This document shows, piece after piece, positions 15,408 through 26,637 of a stretch of 64,000 nt of DNA. Numbering within the stretch: the first letter of the stretch is position 1; every line of letters starts with the position of its first letter. This DNA comes from Pohlia nutans (taxonomy: Eukaryota; Streptophyta; Bryopsida; Bryales; Mniaceae), in assembly GCA_022496805.1 (NCBI GenBank), contig CM040091.1:14808336-14872335 (forward strand), given 5' to 3'. The position numbers were made by a program, and so were the translations under genes. Below the pieces are notes generated by a model. The model was not told the origin of the DNA. It was given only the letters and a program-made list of their open reading frames with translations, and did not search any database.

Positions 15408-15681
15408 ATGTTTGCAGTTGGAACCCCACATAAAATTGTATGCATCTACAATAGTCATCTACATGATTGGCCTAAATTTAGATTAAGTAGACAAAAGAAA
15501 TCAATCCAAAATACACTACACAATGAATTTGTTGTCTCTGCCCACCGTGGAAGAGACTACGGAAACAGTTCCTCTTCAAGGAGTTACATCATGGTTGAAT
15601 AGTACAATCGAGGTAGAAAAGTAAATCTAGAAGGGAAATACTAAGAGAGAGACTATGCCACTAGCCACTTGTTTTACATCT
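15408..15681. repeat. Hybrid M2/M3 satellite monomer at the array edge
   Basis: The monomer begins with the M2-specific start (GCAGTTGG, then ATTGTATGC) but from the ACAATAGTCATC block onward it matches M3. One monomer length is therefore missing relative to every other unit. This is the product expected from out-of-register recombination between M2 and M3 within one HOR. Confidence 0.88.
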
Positions 15682-15955
15682 ATGTTTGTTGTTTGAAGCC
15701 CACATTAAATTGTATGCATCAACATAACTCATCTACATAACTGGTCTAAATTTAGTTTAAGTATAGAAAAAAAACAATCCAAAATACACTCCATAGTGAA
15801 TTTGTTGTTTCTTCCCATGAAGGGAGAGACTACTTAAATTATGGTTGAACAGTACAGACGAGGTGAAAAAGTAAATCTAGAAGGTTAATACTAAGGGAGG
15901 AACTACGCTACTAGCCTCGTGTTTTACAACTATGTTTGCGGTTGGGACCTGATAT
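15682..15955. repeat. Degenerate terminal satellite monomers
   Basis: A monomer starting at 15682 and a second partial start at 15932 are recognisable by ATGTTTG, TAAATCTAGAAGG and the dyad (TTCCCATGAAGGGAGAGAC). They carry many substitutions and a ~24 bp deletion (spacing 250). Similarity stops near 15955. Decay at the flank with homogeneity inside is typical of satellite arrays. Confidence 0.85.
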
Positions 15956-16196
15956 AAAGGACTTCAAAAATACCTCAACCGAAGAATTTGAATTTAGGTT
16001 GAAAAGGTGGCATGATTGACCAACAAAATCTTTTCACGAGTACAATCGGATGAAATTCATCTTTGTTGGAGTTGGAATTGAATAGTGAGTTATATTTAAA
16101 ATCCAAATATTGGTTTGGGTGACATTTAGGAGTTAATTTGTTTGACTCTTGGTCCGAGTGGCTGACTCCGATTCTGAAGAGCATTGTTTCTTTTTT
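15956..16196. other. Array flank, nothing recognised
   Basis: A unique junction region between the satellite and a TTAA element. A 69-codon minus-strand frame (15975-16184) has no recognisable family features and is probably fortuitous. Confidence 0.5.
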
Positions 16197-17080
16197 TTAA
16201 CCCCTAAATGCCTAGAGCCTACTCTAGATGTGGGGAATTGCAAAGATGTATTATAAGATGCACATAAGGGGGATGTTTTGAACTTCATGATTGTATGAAT
16301 GAAAGTTGCACATGATTACAACTTTTGGAGTCTATCCAAATGGCTAGATCTATGATTGCAATCATCAATATTTTGTACAAAATTTGAACACAGATTTGAA
16401 CTTTCTTTTGTCATTGGATCACAAATAAAATGTCGACAATTTTTGCATGAAATTTTCTATGGTGGATTGAAATGTTATACTCTAAGTGTAGTTATTTTTG
16501 GATAGTTTTTGGTTGCTTGATTTTATAATGAGTTCAAAAAATGAGGCTCTATAGTTTAAACATGATTTTCCAAAATAAGTTGTATAAATAATTATTGGAA
16601 ATCATATCATGGTGTAGTGTATGCTATTCCAAACTTGGGGAGGTCACTTTCAAATATCACGTAACAATATGCGAACAAAGATAGGGTCCAAATAAATCTT
16701 TGAAGATCATTTTTATAAATGGTTTACATTAATACAGGATTCTCACAATTCATTACAAGAATAAAAATGAGAACATTCTTGAAATATTTCTAATTATAGT
16801 AAGAAATATTTTTAATTTCTAGGGTACTCCTAAATACCCTCTGTTCACACGTGATACTCAAAAGATACATAGAGTGACTTCTCCGAGATTCCAAATTCAT
16901 CACAATGATTTTTAACTTTGTTTTGTTGATTTGGGATTTTTAACTGAATTTCAAAAGAGAGGTTTGAAAATTGAATTACACATCAACTTCATTTTTGCCA
17001 TTCATCAAACATTTTACATAATATTCTTGAAATTAGTCTTGAATCAAGACCGTGATCTGTACAGTACGTTAAAGATCCAA
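16197..17080. mobile_element. TTAA-type element, chimera of families B and C (decayed right end)
   Basis: It starts with TTAA then CCCCTAAATGCC, the family B terminus. Up to about 16530 it matches family B (compare 55560-55960, same orientation). From about 16540 it matches the right two thirds of family C, for example the TTTTCCAAAATAAG block and the 'atgctattccaa' segment seen at 54720-54780. It ends in a decayed ACGTTAAAGATCCAA, where family C has ACGTTAAAGGGTTAA. No coding capacity is seen. Confidence 0.55.
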
Positions 17081-17517
17081 CCTCAGCGACACTCTTTTCC
17101 TTAAGGTTTAGCTTGAGGTACCACTAATAGGATTCTGGTCTTTATAATTGCCTAGTCTTTTGTCGCTTGAATGGTTCTTTGTGTTTCAATTCTTTAAAAC
17201 AGAGTTGTTTTGGACCACTTATCTCCTAAGTGTGCAAAGATCGTGGCGGGGCTAGGTTTGGTCGTTATTCATTCCAACGTTGATTTTCACTTAGTTCCTA
17301 ATTTCAAAAGTAAATAGTTCCAACTAAAGGCTACATTCACAATAACACGACCCACGCAAATTGTAACCATTGATTATTTCTATGAATTCTTATTTAGAAT
17401 GATTAAAATGATCAAATTTTATTAAGATTTTGAATTCAATTAGGCTAACTGGATTCTGGATTCTAACCTGCTCGGTAACTTGTAAGGAATGGTCGATTCT
17501 CTATGAACATTGTTTCT
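17081..17517. other. Intergenic, nothing recognised
   Basis: AT-rich sequence without a convincing open frame, RNA gene or repeat. Confidence 0.5.
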
Positions 17518-17790
17518 TGTTCTTTTAACTTTGACTTCTACTGTAGGATAAGACCCAAAATCAAAGTGATTGAAAGATGAAGCGAAACGATTCCATGTCC
17601 CTTTTAACCTTGACTTCTACGACACGATAAATGATTCAAAATCGACGTGACTGAAAGGTGAAGCTGCGGAGATGGTTTTTTGTCCTTTTAACCTTGACTT
17701 TTAGGGTACAAAATCAAAGGCGATTGAAAGATGAAGCCGGACAATTTCGTGTCCCTTTAGCGTAAACTTCTACAGTATGATAAAAAGATT
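17518..17790. repeat. Minisatellite, ~80 bp period, about 3.3 diverged copies
   Basis: The phrase CTTTTAACCTTGACTTCTA recurs at about 17522, 17602 and 17685, and in altered form at 17755. Each is followed by a segment resembling 'aaatcaaagtgattgaaagatgaagc' and a 'gtccctttt' link. Copies differ by several substitutions and short indels. Confidence 0.75.
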
Positions 17791-19380
17791 CCAGATCAAA
17801 AATTGAATAATAAGAAAGGAAGAAAAATAGAGCGAACTGGATTGAAAAACTTTAGTTTAATTTTGGTAATCGTTGTAATAAAGAAAAGTAACATTCCAGA
17901 ATCATTTTCCAAATATAGAAGATGATGGGATGGAAAGGGAGGGGGTTGATTGTGACCAAAGAAAGAATCTTCTATAATATACTCTTCTACCCACTCATAG
18001 CCATCATCACTTGTTTTTATAGATAAGAGGGAGTAAGTTTTGGTTTTCATAGGCAACTCTTAGGTTTTGGTGGCCTTCGTCCTCCTCTGTCTTTGACGAA
18101 ACCCGTTGATTTCCAGCGTTTTTGGGGGCCTAAAATTAGCATGACGGAAAAAATTTACTTGAATTTAGCAAGTCGCCAATTTGAAAGGTCGCCTTTCGTT
18201 CATCGCCTGCGGAGGCCATTGATCTTTTGTGATGAACTTTCAATCCGTTTTTTATTTTAGTGTCGGTGGAATTCTATAATAATCTTATTATTTGAATCCA
18301 TAATGCAATATAAATTAGTAATTACATATATTATATGTCATTCTACCATATACTAAATTTTCACGATATTTGAAAAATTATTGATGCACCAAAACGACTA
18401 AAATATGGCCGTAACCAATTATTAATAAGGACTAAATGCGCTTATTAAACACTAAAAATGACCTTTATTTTTTTTCAGATATCTACAAAAATTGAAGATA
18501 TAAATTCCTAAGCATTCATCGAGGGTCGTTAGATTTGGGTATCGTTGGGTCGTTTGTTTGTGAATGCACTATTAAAAAGTGTGGAACCTATCTTCTATTA
18601 TGTAGTTCGATTTATTTCAGTACCAAAATCAGGATTGTTGAATTGCATTTTTTACGGTACTTTAAAGCTCAAGACCCTAAAATTCCAATATGCACTGCCA
18701 AAACAATTTTATCAACCGAATTATGTTTTATGTAAGCTTGGGAGGCATGCCACCTACACCTTGTTATTCATCACTATTATTTATACTTTTACTAAAATAA
18801 TATTATTTTTTCAATCATTTTTGTAATTGCTATGACTATTACCTAAGACAAAAATCTCACAAAATTCATCTTAATGTAAATGATTTAAAAAATCAATGTA
18901 CATTGGTTTAACGATAAATTGTTTAAAAAGTGTCTTATGTAAAATTATATAATATGTATTAAAATGTGAAAAATTGATTAGATAAATGACTAGATAGCTG
19001 TGTGGATGCTTAAGGGTCAAGTGACAAATGACCAGTTAGAATGGACCAAAATCTCACTAGTGAACCCTATCATACGCAAGTACATGCTAGGATTGCTATA
19101 CACAGAGAAGCCTCACAATTTCACAAAGTCACTTCTACCAGTGAGCGTTACAAAGTTGGTAGCATTTATATGGTCACCAATTCGATCCCATGATTTCGTG
19201 GCATGAAGTTCCCGTTTTAGTTCTCATTCCACGAGCAACGATTTCCAATGCTTTTTCAAGTGGCTAATGCCAAAATTTTAGAGATACAATAAATCTAACC
19301 ATATCATCTCCTTTGCCATAGGCAAGCTAGTACGTGTTCCGTTGCATATATGCCACACACTAGAAATCAAAGCAGTCATT
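17791..19380. other. Intergenic, nothing recognised
   Basis: Several open frames of 66-93 codons occur (17796-18056 minus; 18535-18826 and 19000-19206 plus). None shows a family motif, conserved splice context or codon bias that would support a gene. They may be remnants of old transposons. Confidence 0.45.
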
Positions 19381-19524
19381 AGTGCAAAGGGCTCCCTATT
19401 TCATTAAAACTAAACCGGAAATTGAATACCAAATAATTGTCCAACTCCACCAAAGATCTAAATTTCTAGTGAAATTGAACACTTTGGTGGTCAATCTTAA
19501 AGAAAAAAGGAAGCCCTATGCATG
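19381..19524. mobile_element. Small decayed inverted-repeat element (family H)
   Basis: The left side reads AGTGCAAAGGGCTCCCTATT. The right side, TGAAATTGaACAC..TTTGGTGGTCA, then GGAAGCCCTATGCAT, matches a half-element at 22709-22769 that ends GGGAGCCATTTGCACT, the inverse of the left terminus. Ends are imperfect and no target duplication is certain. Confidence 0.4.
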
Positions 19525-21943
19525 GGTTAAGGCAAAATAGCCCAAATATTGGACACAATTGTCTTGTAAGGTGATCTACCAATACTCCCGCTTACACTAC
19601 CCTACTTGCATGTTAAAAAGAAATGGATCCACTGTATCCTTTGAACTAAGTACTAAGCACTCATGCGGGCAATTTTTCATATTTCATGAAGTGTGAAAGT
19701 GTTAATATAAAATGTCATAGGGGTGCTCCCTCGGGTGCTCCATATTTCAGCATTCATCCACATTACTGGATAGAAGATATCACATATCTATACTTTTGTA
19801 TCATTTTCATTCCCAATTTGGCAATTTCATCTACGATATGTTTCTATTTTAAAATTTCGGCAAAGAATTTATGGTTTTTGGCTATATTCAAGCCAGATCT
19901 TTTTTTTTAGTCCAATGTGCTGATGTAGAAACATTTTTTCTAAAACCCTGCCCTATTAAGCACCCTTTCATAATACGAAAACATTTGTACGAGAATTCCA
20001 ATATACTCTCACTCAAAACTACTTAATTCCTAAGTGCCCAAAATACCTTTTTGTGGCCGCTGTCCTCTTCAGTCAAATGGTGGAGGCCAAAAAGTTACAT
20101 TCTCAACAATATAACAACATCGGTTCCCATACAATATGAAGTTACTGTGACATGATTACTTTCAACCATACTAACTTCTTACTGCAGAGCATATGGATTG
20201 AAGAAGGGGAGGATGAGTTGCCATTAAGAAATAATATTAGGTAGAGTTTACCTAATTGAACAAGACATGGCTTGAAAGAGAACATCCATTAGCCGCAAAA
20301 AATCATTTATGAGAGTTTTGAGGCTATCCATCATTATATTTAAAATTTACACTATCACGTACCTAAGTTTATTAATTAAATTTTAAATTGTCCAAATATG
20401 AAAAAATCCTTTTACTTTGGCCCAACACTTACTTCCAACTTGTATAGATTATTGGGCATTGAGGTGCCCAAGGTGCTACCAAGCTACACTAGGATATCTT
20501 GTCAACTCTCTGGCAAACCGATGTGAATTATACAAATCCAAGTTAAACTCCTCGTAAGGGATTATTTCAAAGGCAGACACCTTTGAGTCCATTGTCCAAT
20601 GTTACAAACTTAAGTACCGAAATTTGAAGAAAGTAATGTTATTCTTTTCATTAGTCCCTTGGTTTTATTTCTTCTTGAATGAAAAATGTAATTCCAACAA
20701 ATAATACCAAATTTCTAATTCTAACATTATTAAGTTGAAATTTTATGGAATTCTGAAGTTGATTGATTCTATATTCATTAAATTAAGATCTAAAATATGT
20801 TTTCTGGAAATTTGACTATACAGATGAATTTCAAACATCACGGTTTTCATTTTCTTTGTTGAAATTAACTCCACCAAATTATGTAAGTCGCATTTTATAA
20901 TACATCTTAGTTATGTTCTATTCCCATTGAGCTTCTAGGAGTTAACAATGTTCCTTGTATGCTAGCGACAAGTTATTATAGATCTGTTCATCCAATTTTA
21001 TTCAATTATGTGAGGGTTATAAAGGCTTTGATCCTATATACAATATCTCTATTGAGACACTTTGTTATAAACAAATCTCATACTTAAAGTATCTAAAAGT
21101 TTAATTATGGAAATGCCTTTTGTAAAAATCTTGATTTGTATTTAATAAATTTGCGTTAGAGTTGTTGTTCCAAGGCCACGTCTAAGGCATAACCTAAAAT
21201 GACACCAACAACATCCATGACTATGAGACCTCTATACCTTTCTTGTATACCACTATAAAGCTCCATGAACTACATGACCCACACAATGCCACCTTTCATA
21301 ATCTCAATAATAGATGATTGATTTATGCCCTAGGAAAGTCACTGTTGTAGATTTAGATAACCATGAGAGAACAAAAATAGGATGTCTTTCATTCATTTGA
21401 GATAATATGTACAATTTTTTTGATGTAATATAGGATGTATTAAGACCAAATAAAGTTTATTCCATAAACATTCCTAGAGTATAACATAAAATACACCTAA
21501 ATACTATAAATAGTTGTATATTCCAATTATTTCATAGCTCTGCATTGAATACCTTGTGTTTGCTCATGTATCTCAAAATTCACACTGACTTCAATGAGAT
21601 TTAGGCAATAATAACACTTGTTTTGTTAAAGTGCAAGTGCCATATAAGAAGTGCACATTCTGAAATTTTGTAAGTTTGTTGAAAGTATAGTCCTATATTA
21701 CCAATATCGAATGTATGTAAAATTTAAAAACATTCAATCAATGTCTTAAGTATATGCATGTCTATAATGAAATAAACCATCTAATTTCACATTCATTTGC
21801 ATGTACATTTGAATTCATGCATTTGATGAAACAAAATACACACAAGTTCATTCGATAATTGATAAAAGATAAATTGCAAAATGTTCTTTACACTTAAATG
21901 AAGCAAGCACAATGTAGTGAACACAAAGGTTCAATTTTGGCCC
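19525..21943. other. Intergenic, nothing recognised
   Basis: AT-rich and non-coding in appearance on both strands. Only short fortuitous frames such as 19686-19910 are open. Confidence 0.45.
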
Positions 21944-22496
21944 TTAACCCCTAAATGGCGGAGGGGGTAAGGGCAAAACATAAATGTGTTATAAAAATTA
22001 CTTCTTCAACTTTGATGAAGTTTGGTTCAAAAGAGAAAATGAGAAGTTTGATGTTTAGTAATTATCGATACGGTCAAATTTCAAAAAATAACTTGTTATT
22101 ATCTCATAATGAATTTTGAAGCATTTAACTTCATATATTTATCAGAATTACAAATTTTAATTTTAGAATTTGAAGTTTTGTATGATTTGTTAAAACTAGA
22201 CACTTTATTCTAAAATCAAAAAACGCAAATTTTTCAAAGGAGAGAACATCATTACTTTCCCCAAATAGTAAGTTTTCTAACACTATTAATAGCCAATGTA
22301 GAGTGTTTTTCTTTGAAAATTTCTCCCGGGTGGAGTTTAACTCGGATTGACATGATTCAAATTAGGTTGGAAAGTAGACTTGATTCCCTATATTAAAATA
22401 TTTTTTATTTTCTATAAAAACGTTTTTTCTATTTTGGGTAGTCCGTAAAAAAAGGGCAGAGACCATAAAATGGTTGATCTGTCACTTAGGGGTTAA
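21944..22496. mobile_element. TTAA-flanked non-autonomous element, family A copy 1
   Basis: TTAA at 21944-21947 is followed by CCCCTAAATGGCGGA. The right end is TGTCACTTAGGGG followed by TTAA at 22493-22496. The termini are inverted repeats of about 15 bp. The whole element aligns by eye, in opposite orientation, with 57704-58252, including the GGTAAGGGCAAAACATAAATG and ACCATAAAATGG(TT) segments. It has no open frame of useful length, so it is non-autonomous. The TTAA duplication with C-rich ends resembles piggyBac (or Sola3) elements; that assignment is inference. Confidence 0.85.
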
Positions 22497-23700
22497 AAAT
22501 CAAGATATTGGTGCATTTCTAAGATGTATTTGTAAATGCTTTGGTAACTCACAAATATGGAGTAGTAAAACAAATCAAAGTTGTAGACATTGATGTGTAG
22601 ATTACATATGTTTGCTTGGATTTACTATATTCATTACTAATATAGTGCGAGATTATTCTCATGCTAAATTAAATTTCCAGTTTCCAATGCAAATGTATGC
22701 AAAATATTTTTTGGTGAAATTGGACACCTTTGGTGGTCATTTTTTGTGAAATAGGGAGCCATTTGCACTAGTATTAATATAGAAATAAAAGATCGTATTC
22801 AACTAGTATGTTAGTATCCATATCAATTTTTCAAAATATATATAATTTTGTATAATAATAAAAACATCTAAATTGAATTCAATACTTCTAGTCTAATGTT
22901 ATTGTAACGATTCATTTGCTTGGAATCCTTATGGTTTTTGGATGACACCTAAACAATTACGGTATAGTTTCAATCAATGTTGCTATATTAAATGAAAATA
23001 TATTGATTCAATACTAAAAATCCTTCCTTCTACTTTCCTAATGGCTCATCTACACCAGTCGCCCAACGTGAGTACAACAACATCAGTAGTAGGCATTTGC
23101 GTTCTTGAAGTAAGTTTTTGATACCGTACTACTTTGGCTGGTTCAACAATTTTTTACCTAATGATTATTTTATTTTTGGATGAGACGCTAAGCAATACAA
23201 ATTCTTTGTAGATTTCTTCAAATTTCTTCAAATTTCTTCGCAATTTTTTAGAATTTGTAAGAATAAAAAATTACGATATATGAAAATTTTGACAATTTCA
23301 GAATTCATTTAATTTGTGCTAAAGTAGCCAATGTATGCGCTTGTAAATTATTATTTTTAGCTTGACGCATGCAAAAATTTGATGCAATGCATTTTGAGTG
23401 CCGCAAGAGATGTGCATTGGTGGAATGCACTTGTGTCACCCAACTTAACTACTAAAAGAGGTTGCCCGTGTTGATACGGTGTGCATACAAAGAAGAACAT
23501 TTGCAAATAGGTGGTGTTCACTATAGCATATTGTGTCCTATGGAGTCAATTTTTTTGTCAGCCTTGTAAAAACTACAAGACATGTTATTGTAAATTTTTA
23601 AAAGATTTTTCCTTGTGCGAGAGATGGTGAAAGAAATTCCTGTACAAGTGTAGTAGTGAGAAACAATAAAGCACATTGATGTTGTTGCATGCATTCAGGG
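22497..23700. other. Intergenic with a half copy of family H
   Basis: 22709-22769 is a half copy of the family H inverted-repeat element (TTTGGTGGTCA, then GGGAGCCATTTGCACT). No gene is apparent in the remainder. Confidence 0.45.
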
Positions 23701-24291
23701 TTAACTCCTAACCGAGCCCCTAACTACTTGAGCGTTCATTTTTTGAACGATGTACAAATTTCATTGATAATTTCTCATCCATCATACACTTTTTGCAGTG
23801 TGGAATTTTTACCGTAGATTCTATGGGAAATTAGCTTCATGCACATGTGATCCGATTAGAAAGGGGATGATCTATGAAATTTTTATGCTTCATTTCATGT
23901 TGTAGTGATTCACCTGAAATTTTGAAGATTTGAGCGTAAAAGTGCTCTATAAAAGGTCAACTCATAAAATTAAGCAACCAAAAAATCTACCAAAAAAACA
24001 CTACACTTAGAGTATTACATTTCAACCAATCACAAGAAAATTCATCCATAGATTGTCAATATCTTATTCATAATTGAATTACAAAATATTTTTGAATTTT
24101 ACGTTTCAAATTTTCTACAAAATTATTGGTAATAGCAATGATAGATCTAACCGTATGAATAGAATCTAAAATTCATAGTGTACAACTTTTGTTCACATAT
24201 CAAGTTCAAAATATCCCTCTAAGTTGCATTTTATAATGCATCTTTGTAAAACTGCCAAATTTGGAGAGGGCTCTAGGCATTTAGGGGTTAA
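23701..24291. mobile_element. TTAA-flanked non-autonomous element, family B copy 1
   Basis: It starts TTAACTCCTAACCGAGCCCC and ends GCATTTAGGGG plus TTAA at 24288-24291. The interior (TTAGCTTCATGCACATGTG, ACTACACTTAGAGTATTACA, GATAGATCTAACC) matches 39105-40523 in the same orientation and 55499-56189 in inverse orientation. No coding capacity is seen. Confidence 0.8.
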
Positions 24292-24327
24292 AAGCAAGAA
24301 GAAAAAAACTCGAGACACAAGATCGAG

Positions 24328-24921
24328 TTAACCCCTAAAGGACTAGGTGTTTTTAGCTTAGCTCTTTGTTTTCTTGACTAACTCTTATAACAAGCTCAAT
24401 TCCTCATTGGTGTGGGATAATTTTGACAATCAGCACCGTTGAAATTAAAGAAGACTTACATAGCTTTTGTATGAAAAAAAGATCAACAAAATCGCACAAT
24501 TTTTGAGAAAATGCCACCGTTGAGAAGATTGATGGAACTTGTTCAGGGTATTTTGTACACATGATGAAATCGGATCGAGAATCGGATTGATCAAAAGTGC
24601 TCCAAAAAATCTGAAATTTTTACTGTGAGTAGAAATAATCATTTTAAAAATGTGGAAATAATTTCAAGTAATTTGGAGGTGTGAGGAAGAAGATATGAGG
24701 GTCTGAAGTGACGCCTAAATACCCACCGTGCAACTCAAAAAAATCACCAAAAATTGCACACTTCATGGAATTTCGATCAAGAAGTACTCATGGATTCAGC
24801 TCTTAAAAAGAACTAGGGTCTCTTTGTTGCTCACTTTACAATACACGGTCCAACAACTCGAAATTCCTTACTTTCTAGTTCCAGAAGCCACGTGGTGGCC
24901 TCGTGGTCCTTTAGGGGTTAA
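24328..24921. mobile_element. TTAA-flanked non-autonomous element, family F copy 1
   Basis: TTAA at 24328-24331 then CCCCTAAAGGACTAGG. The right end is GTGGTCCTTTAGGGG then TTAA at 24918-24921. Terminal inverted repeat is CCCCTAAAGGAC. Only 36 bp separate it from family B copy 1. Minus-strand and plus-strand frames of 65-79 codons inside are not recognisable proteins. Confidence 0.8.
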
Positions 24922-25235
24922 CCAAAAAGTCAGCTCAAAGAGGAAAGAATTAGCAAACTTGTGTTGAATTCCTCTTGAACTCATATTGAAACATAAATAG
25001 ACCAAAAACTAGTTCATGATGAGTTGGGAGACTATCTTAAACAAGCCACTGTCATTATTTTCCAATCCTCGCAATGACTCCCACACCTTCTATCAAAGCT
25101 CCAAGCCCATGGCCCACAAGGGGACAATCTATGACACGACACTATTCAACCCAAGTATAGCTCAAAAAAGAGGTTAGAAGTAGAGCAAAAGAGGAAGTTA
25201 GATGGGCTTCTTGTCGGTTAACTCATCAAGGTCGA
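24922..25235. other. Intergenic, nothing recognised
   Basis: No gene or repeat recognised between the family F element and the poly-T tract. Confidence 0.4.
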
Positions 25236-25259
25236 TTTTTTTTTTTTTTTTTTTTTTTT
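25236..25259. repeat. Poly-T tract, 24 bp
   Basis: Uninterrupted T run. It marks an abrupt change from AT-rich intergenic DNA to the GC-richer leader of the LIFEGUARD gene. Confidence 0.95.
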
Positions 25260-26637
25260 ACAATTTAGGGAACGCAAACGCAAGTGCAGCAGCAAGCTGA
25301 TGAGAACCGGCCAGGCAGCCAACCGGGTTTCAGAAAACCCGACCCATCCGGGTATTGCAGGATATCACGACGGATACCAAGCATTGACCACGACGAGGTA
25401 AGGTAATCATCATCGCGACCCTCCCTTCAGCTTCGCGGAGTTTGCATTCATCTTTGGTGGAGTCAGCCGGATCGTGTTACCGATTTTATTTTTTTGGCGC
25501 ATTCATCTCAATCGGATCGCCGTCTGCCGATCGAAATTTCGAGGTAAGAATCGTCAAATTTGGTGCATTATTGTATCGTCGGTGCTTTTTCCGGTCTTCG
25601 TTTTGCTTTGGCAGCACCGTGGTTGGCACTCCTTTGCACAAAACAACAACTCATTCGAGGTTATTAGAGTTTGGCCAACTTGGTAGTAGTTCATTGCAGA
25701 GGATTCTCTCTTTCTCTCTACGAAGGGTTTGGAGATTTCTGTCGATGATGAGATCCTTAAGACTCTTTAGGGTTAGATCCTAACGAATCCTCAGCAACTT
25801 GTGCACGTTGCTGGTGATGTGCTCAAGATCCTTCTTACCGACAGTACCTTGACCGCTCGTACAAAACCACAGATCAAGGAGATCAAACCCTAGGGGACCT
25901 GGATTTTGACTATTCCGGCCTTATCACCAACTACTTAATTTGCGAAGCTTTTGAAAGAGCACACGATGAGGGGTCGTGTGTCTTCAAAGCATAGGGAAAC
26001 CCTAGGGTATGCTAAAGGGATTTTCTCTATAGTACAATTATCCCTCTCTATTTTGACATGTTTGGGAAGCCCTAACTTCAAGGTGGAAAGCATCGATTAG
26101 TCATAGAAATGATACATCATGTACTCCCTCCGTCCCAAAGTTATTGTCCAACTTGTTTGCTTGTTATTTTTTGAGCCAATTTCATTGATCATATTGTAAG
26201 AAACATGATTAAAAAAGGTTCCAAATTATGACACTAGAATGATTGAAGAACATTGCATGTGTTCATTGCAACGTAAATAAAATTAGCTACAAGGAAGTAT
26301 TTTTTTGACCTACTTAAAAAAGCACTTTCAAACATGACTTTCAAACATGACAATAACTTTGGGACGGAGGGAGTATTATGTATTTACTATGGACTGCCAT
26401 CATGATGTGAATGTAAGTTTTGCGTATTTGTGGACGAAAAATAAGTTTTGAAATTGTTTGGGGGCCTGATTATTTTGGAGTTGATATTTTGAAATATGCA
26501 GAATTGAATCGAAGAATGCACTTGCTTGAGTGCATGAATTGCTAATACGGTGTTTTAGTCTGTGAATGCACTTACTTTGAGACATTTGTGTGTAGGTTTC
26601 GGATCGTTGATTGAGAGCTTGTTGGTGCTCATCCAAG
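25260..26637 (+). promoter_or_regulatory. Probable promoter and 5' leader of the LIFEGUARD gene
   Basis: Base composition becomes clearly GC-richer at 25260-25960 than in the preceding intergenic DNA. A good donor (GAGGTAAGAA near 25541) and an acceptor (GTGTGTAG just before 26595) suggest a leader intron that spans the Stowaway element at 26122-26375. Telo-box-like AAACCCTA occurs near 25887 and 25992. A frame at about 25777-25891 reads like a protein fragment (PQQLVHVAGDVLKILL) but is bounded by stops and is not identified. No transcript evidence is available. Confidence 0.4.
26122..26375. mobile_element. Stowaway-type MITE
   Basis: TA at 26122-26123 and CTCCCTCCGTCCCAAAGT on the left; ACTTTGGGACGGAGGGAG and TA at 26374-26375 on the right. 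The 18 bp terminal repeats are perfect. The TA duplication and CTCCCTCCGT ends are the signature of Stowaway (Tc1/mariner) MITEs. It lies in the proposed leader intron of the LIFEGUARD gene. Confidence 0.95.

Larger units (their letters stand above)
1..15955. repeat. Satellite array: 1367 bp higher-order repeat of five ~273 bp monomers
   Basis: The same 1367 bp sequence recurs head to tail from the first base: position 1 matches 1368, and position 371 matches 1738, 3105, 4472 and so on. Each unit holds five related but distinct monomers, shown by the repeated ATGTTTGC landmark at 98, 371, 644, 918 and 1191 (spacings 273, 273, 274, 273, 274). Monomers differ clearly from one another, while equivalent monomers in different units look almost identical. 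This is the defining pattern of a higher-order repeat. Eleven complete units (98-15134) are followed by a broken twelfth. The array is not flanked on the left, so its full size is unknown. Centromeric, pericentromeric or subtelomeric location are all possible. I recognise no known satellite family. Confidence 0.97.

Noticed and set aside
371..15602. Repeated 71- and 64-codon open frames in the satellite (MFAVGTPHKI...)
   Set aside because: They occur only in monomers M2 and M3 (and the hybrid). M1 and M4 have an in-frame stop at codon 9. The array is homogenised as DNA, so repeated openness does not show protein-level selection, and no family is recognised.
1..15955. CRISPR-like or rDNA spacer interpretation of the array
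   Set aside because: Monomers are contiguous, with no unique spacers, and there is no rRNA or 5S sequence anywhere in the unit.
19381..22769. A single 3.4 kb transposon bounded by inverted AGTGCAAA(T/G)GGCTCCC ends
   Set aside because: The left locus by itself contains both arms of a ~145 bp inverted-repeat element, so the distant match at 22709-22769 is better read as a second partial copy. No transposase lies between.
25442..25783. 113-codon frame as a separate gene
   Set aside because: It lies in the GC-rich leader of the LIFEGUARD gene, contains a good splice donor and shows no family features.
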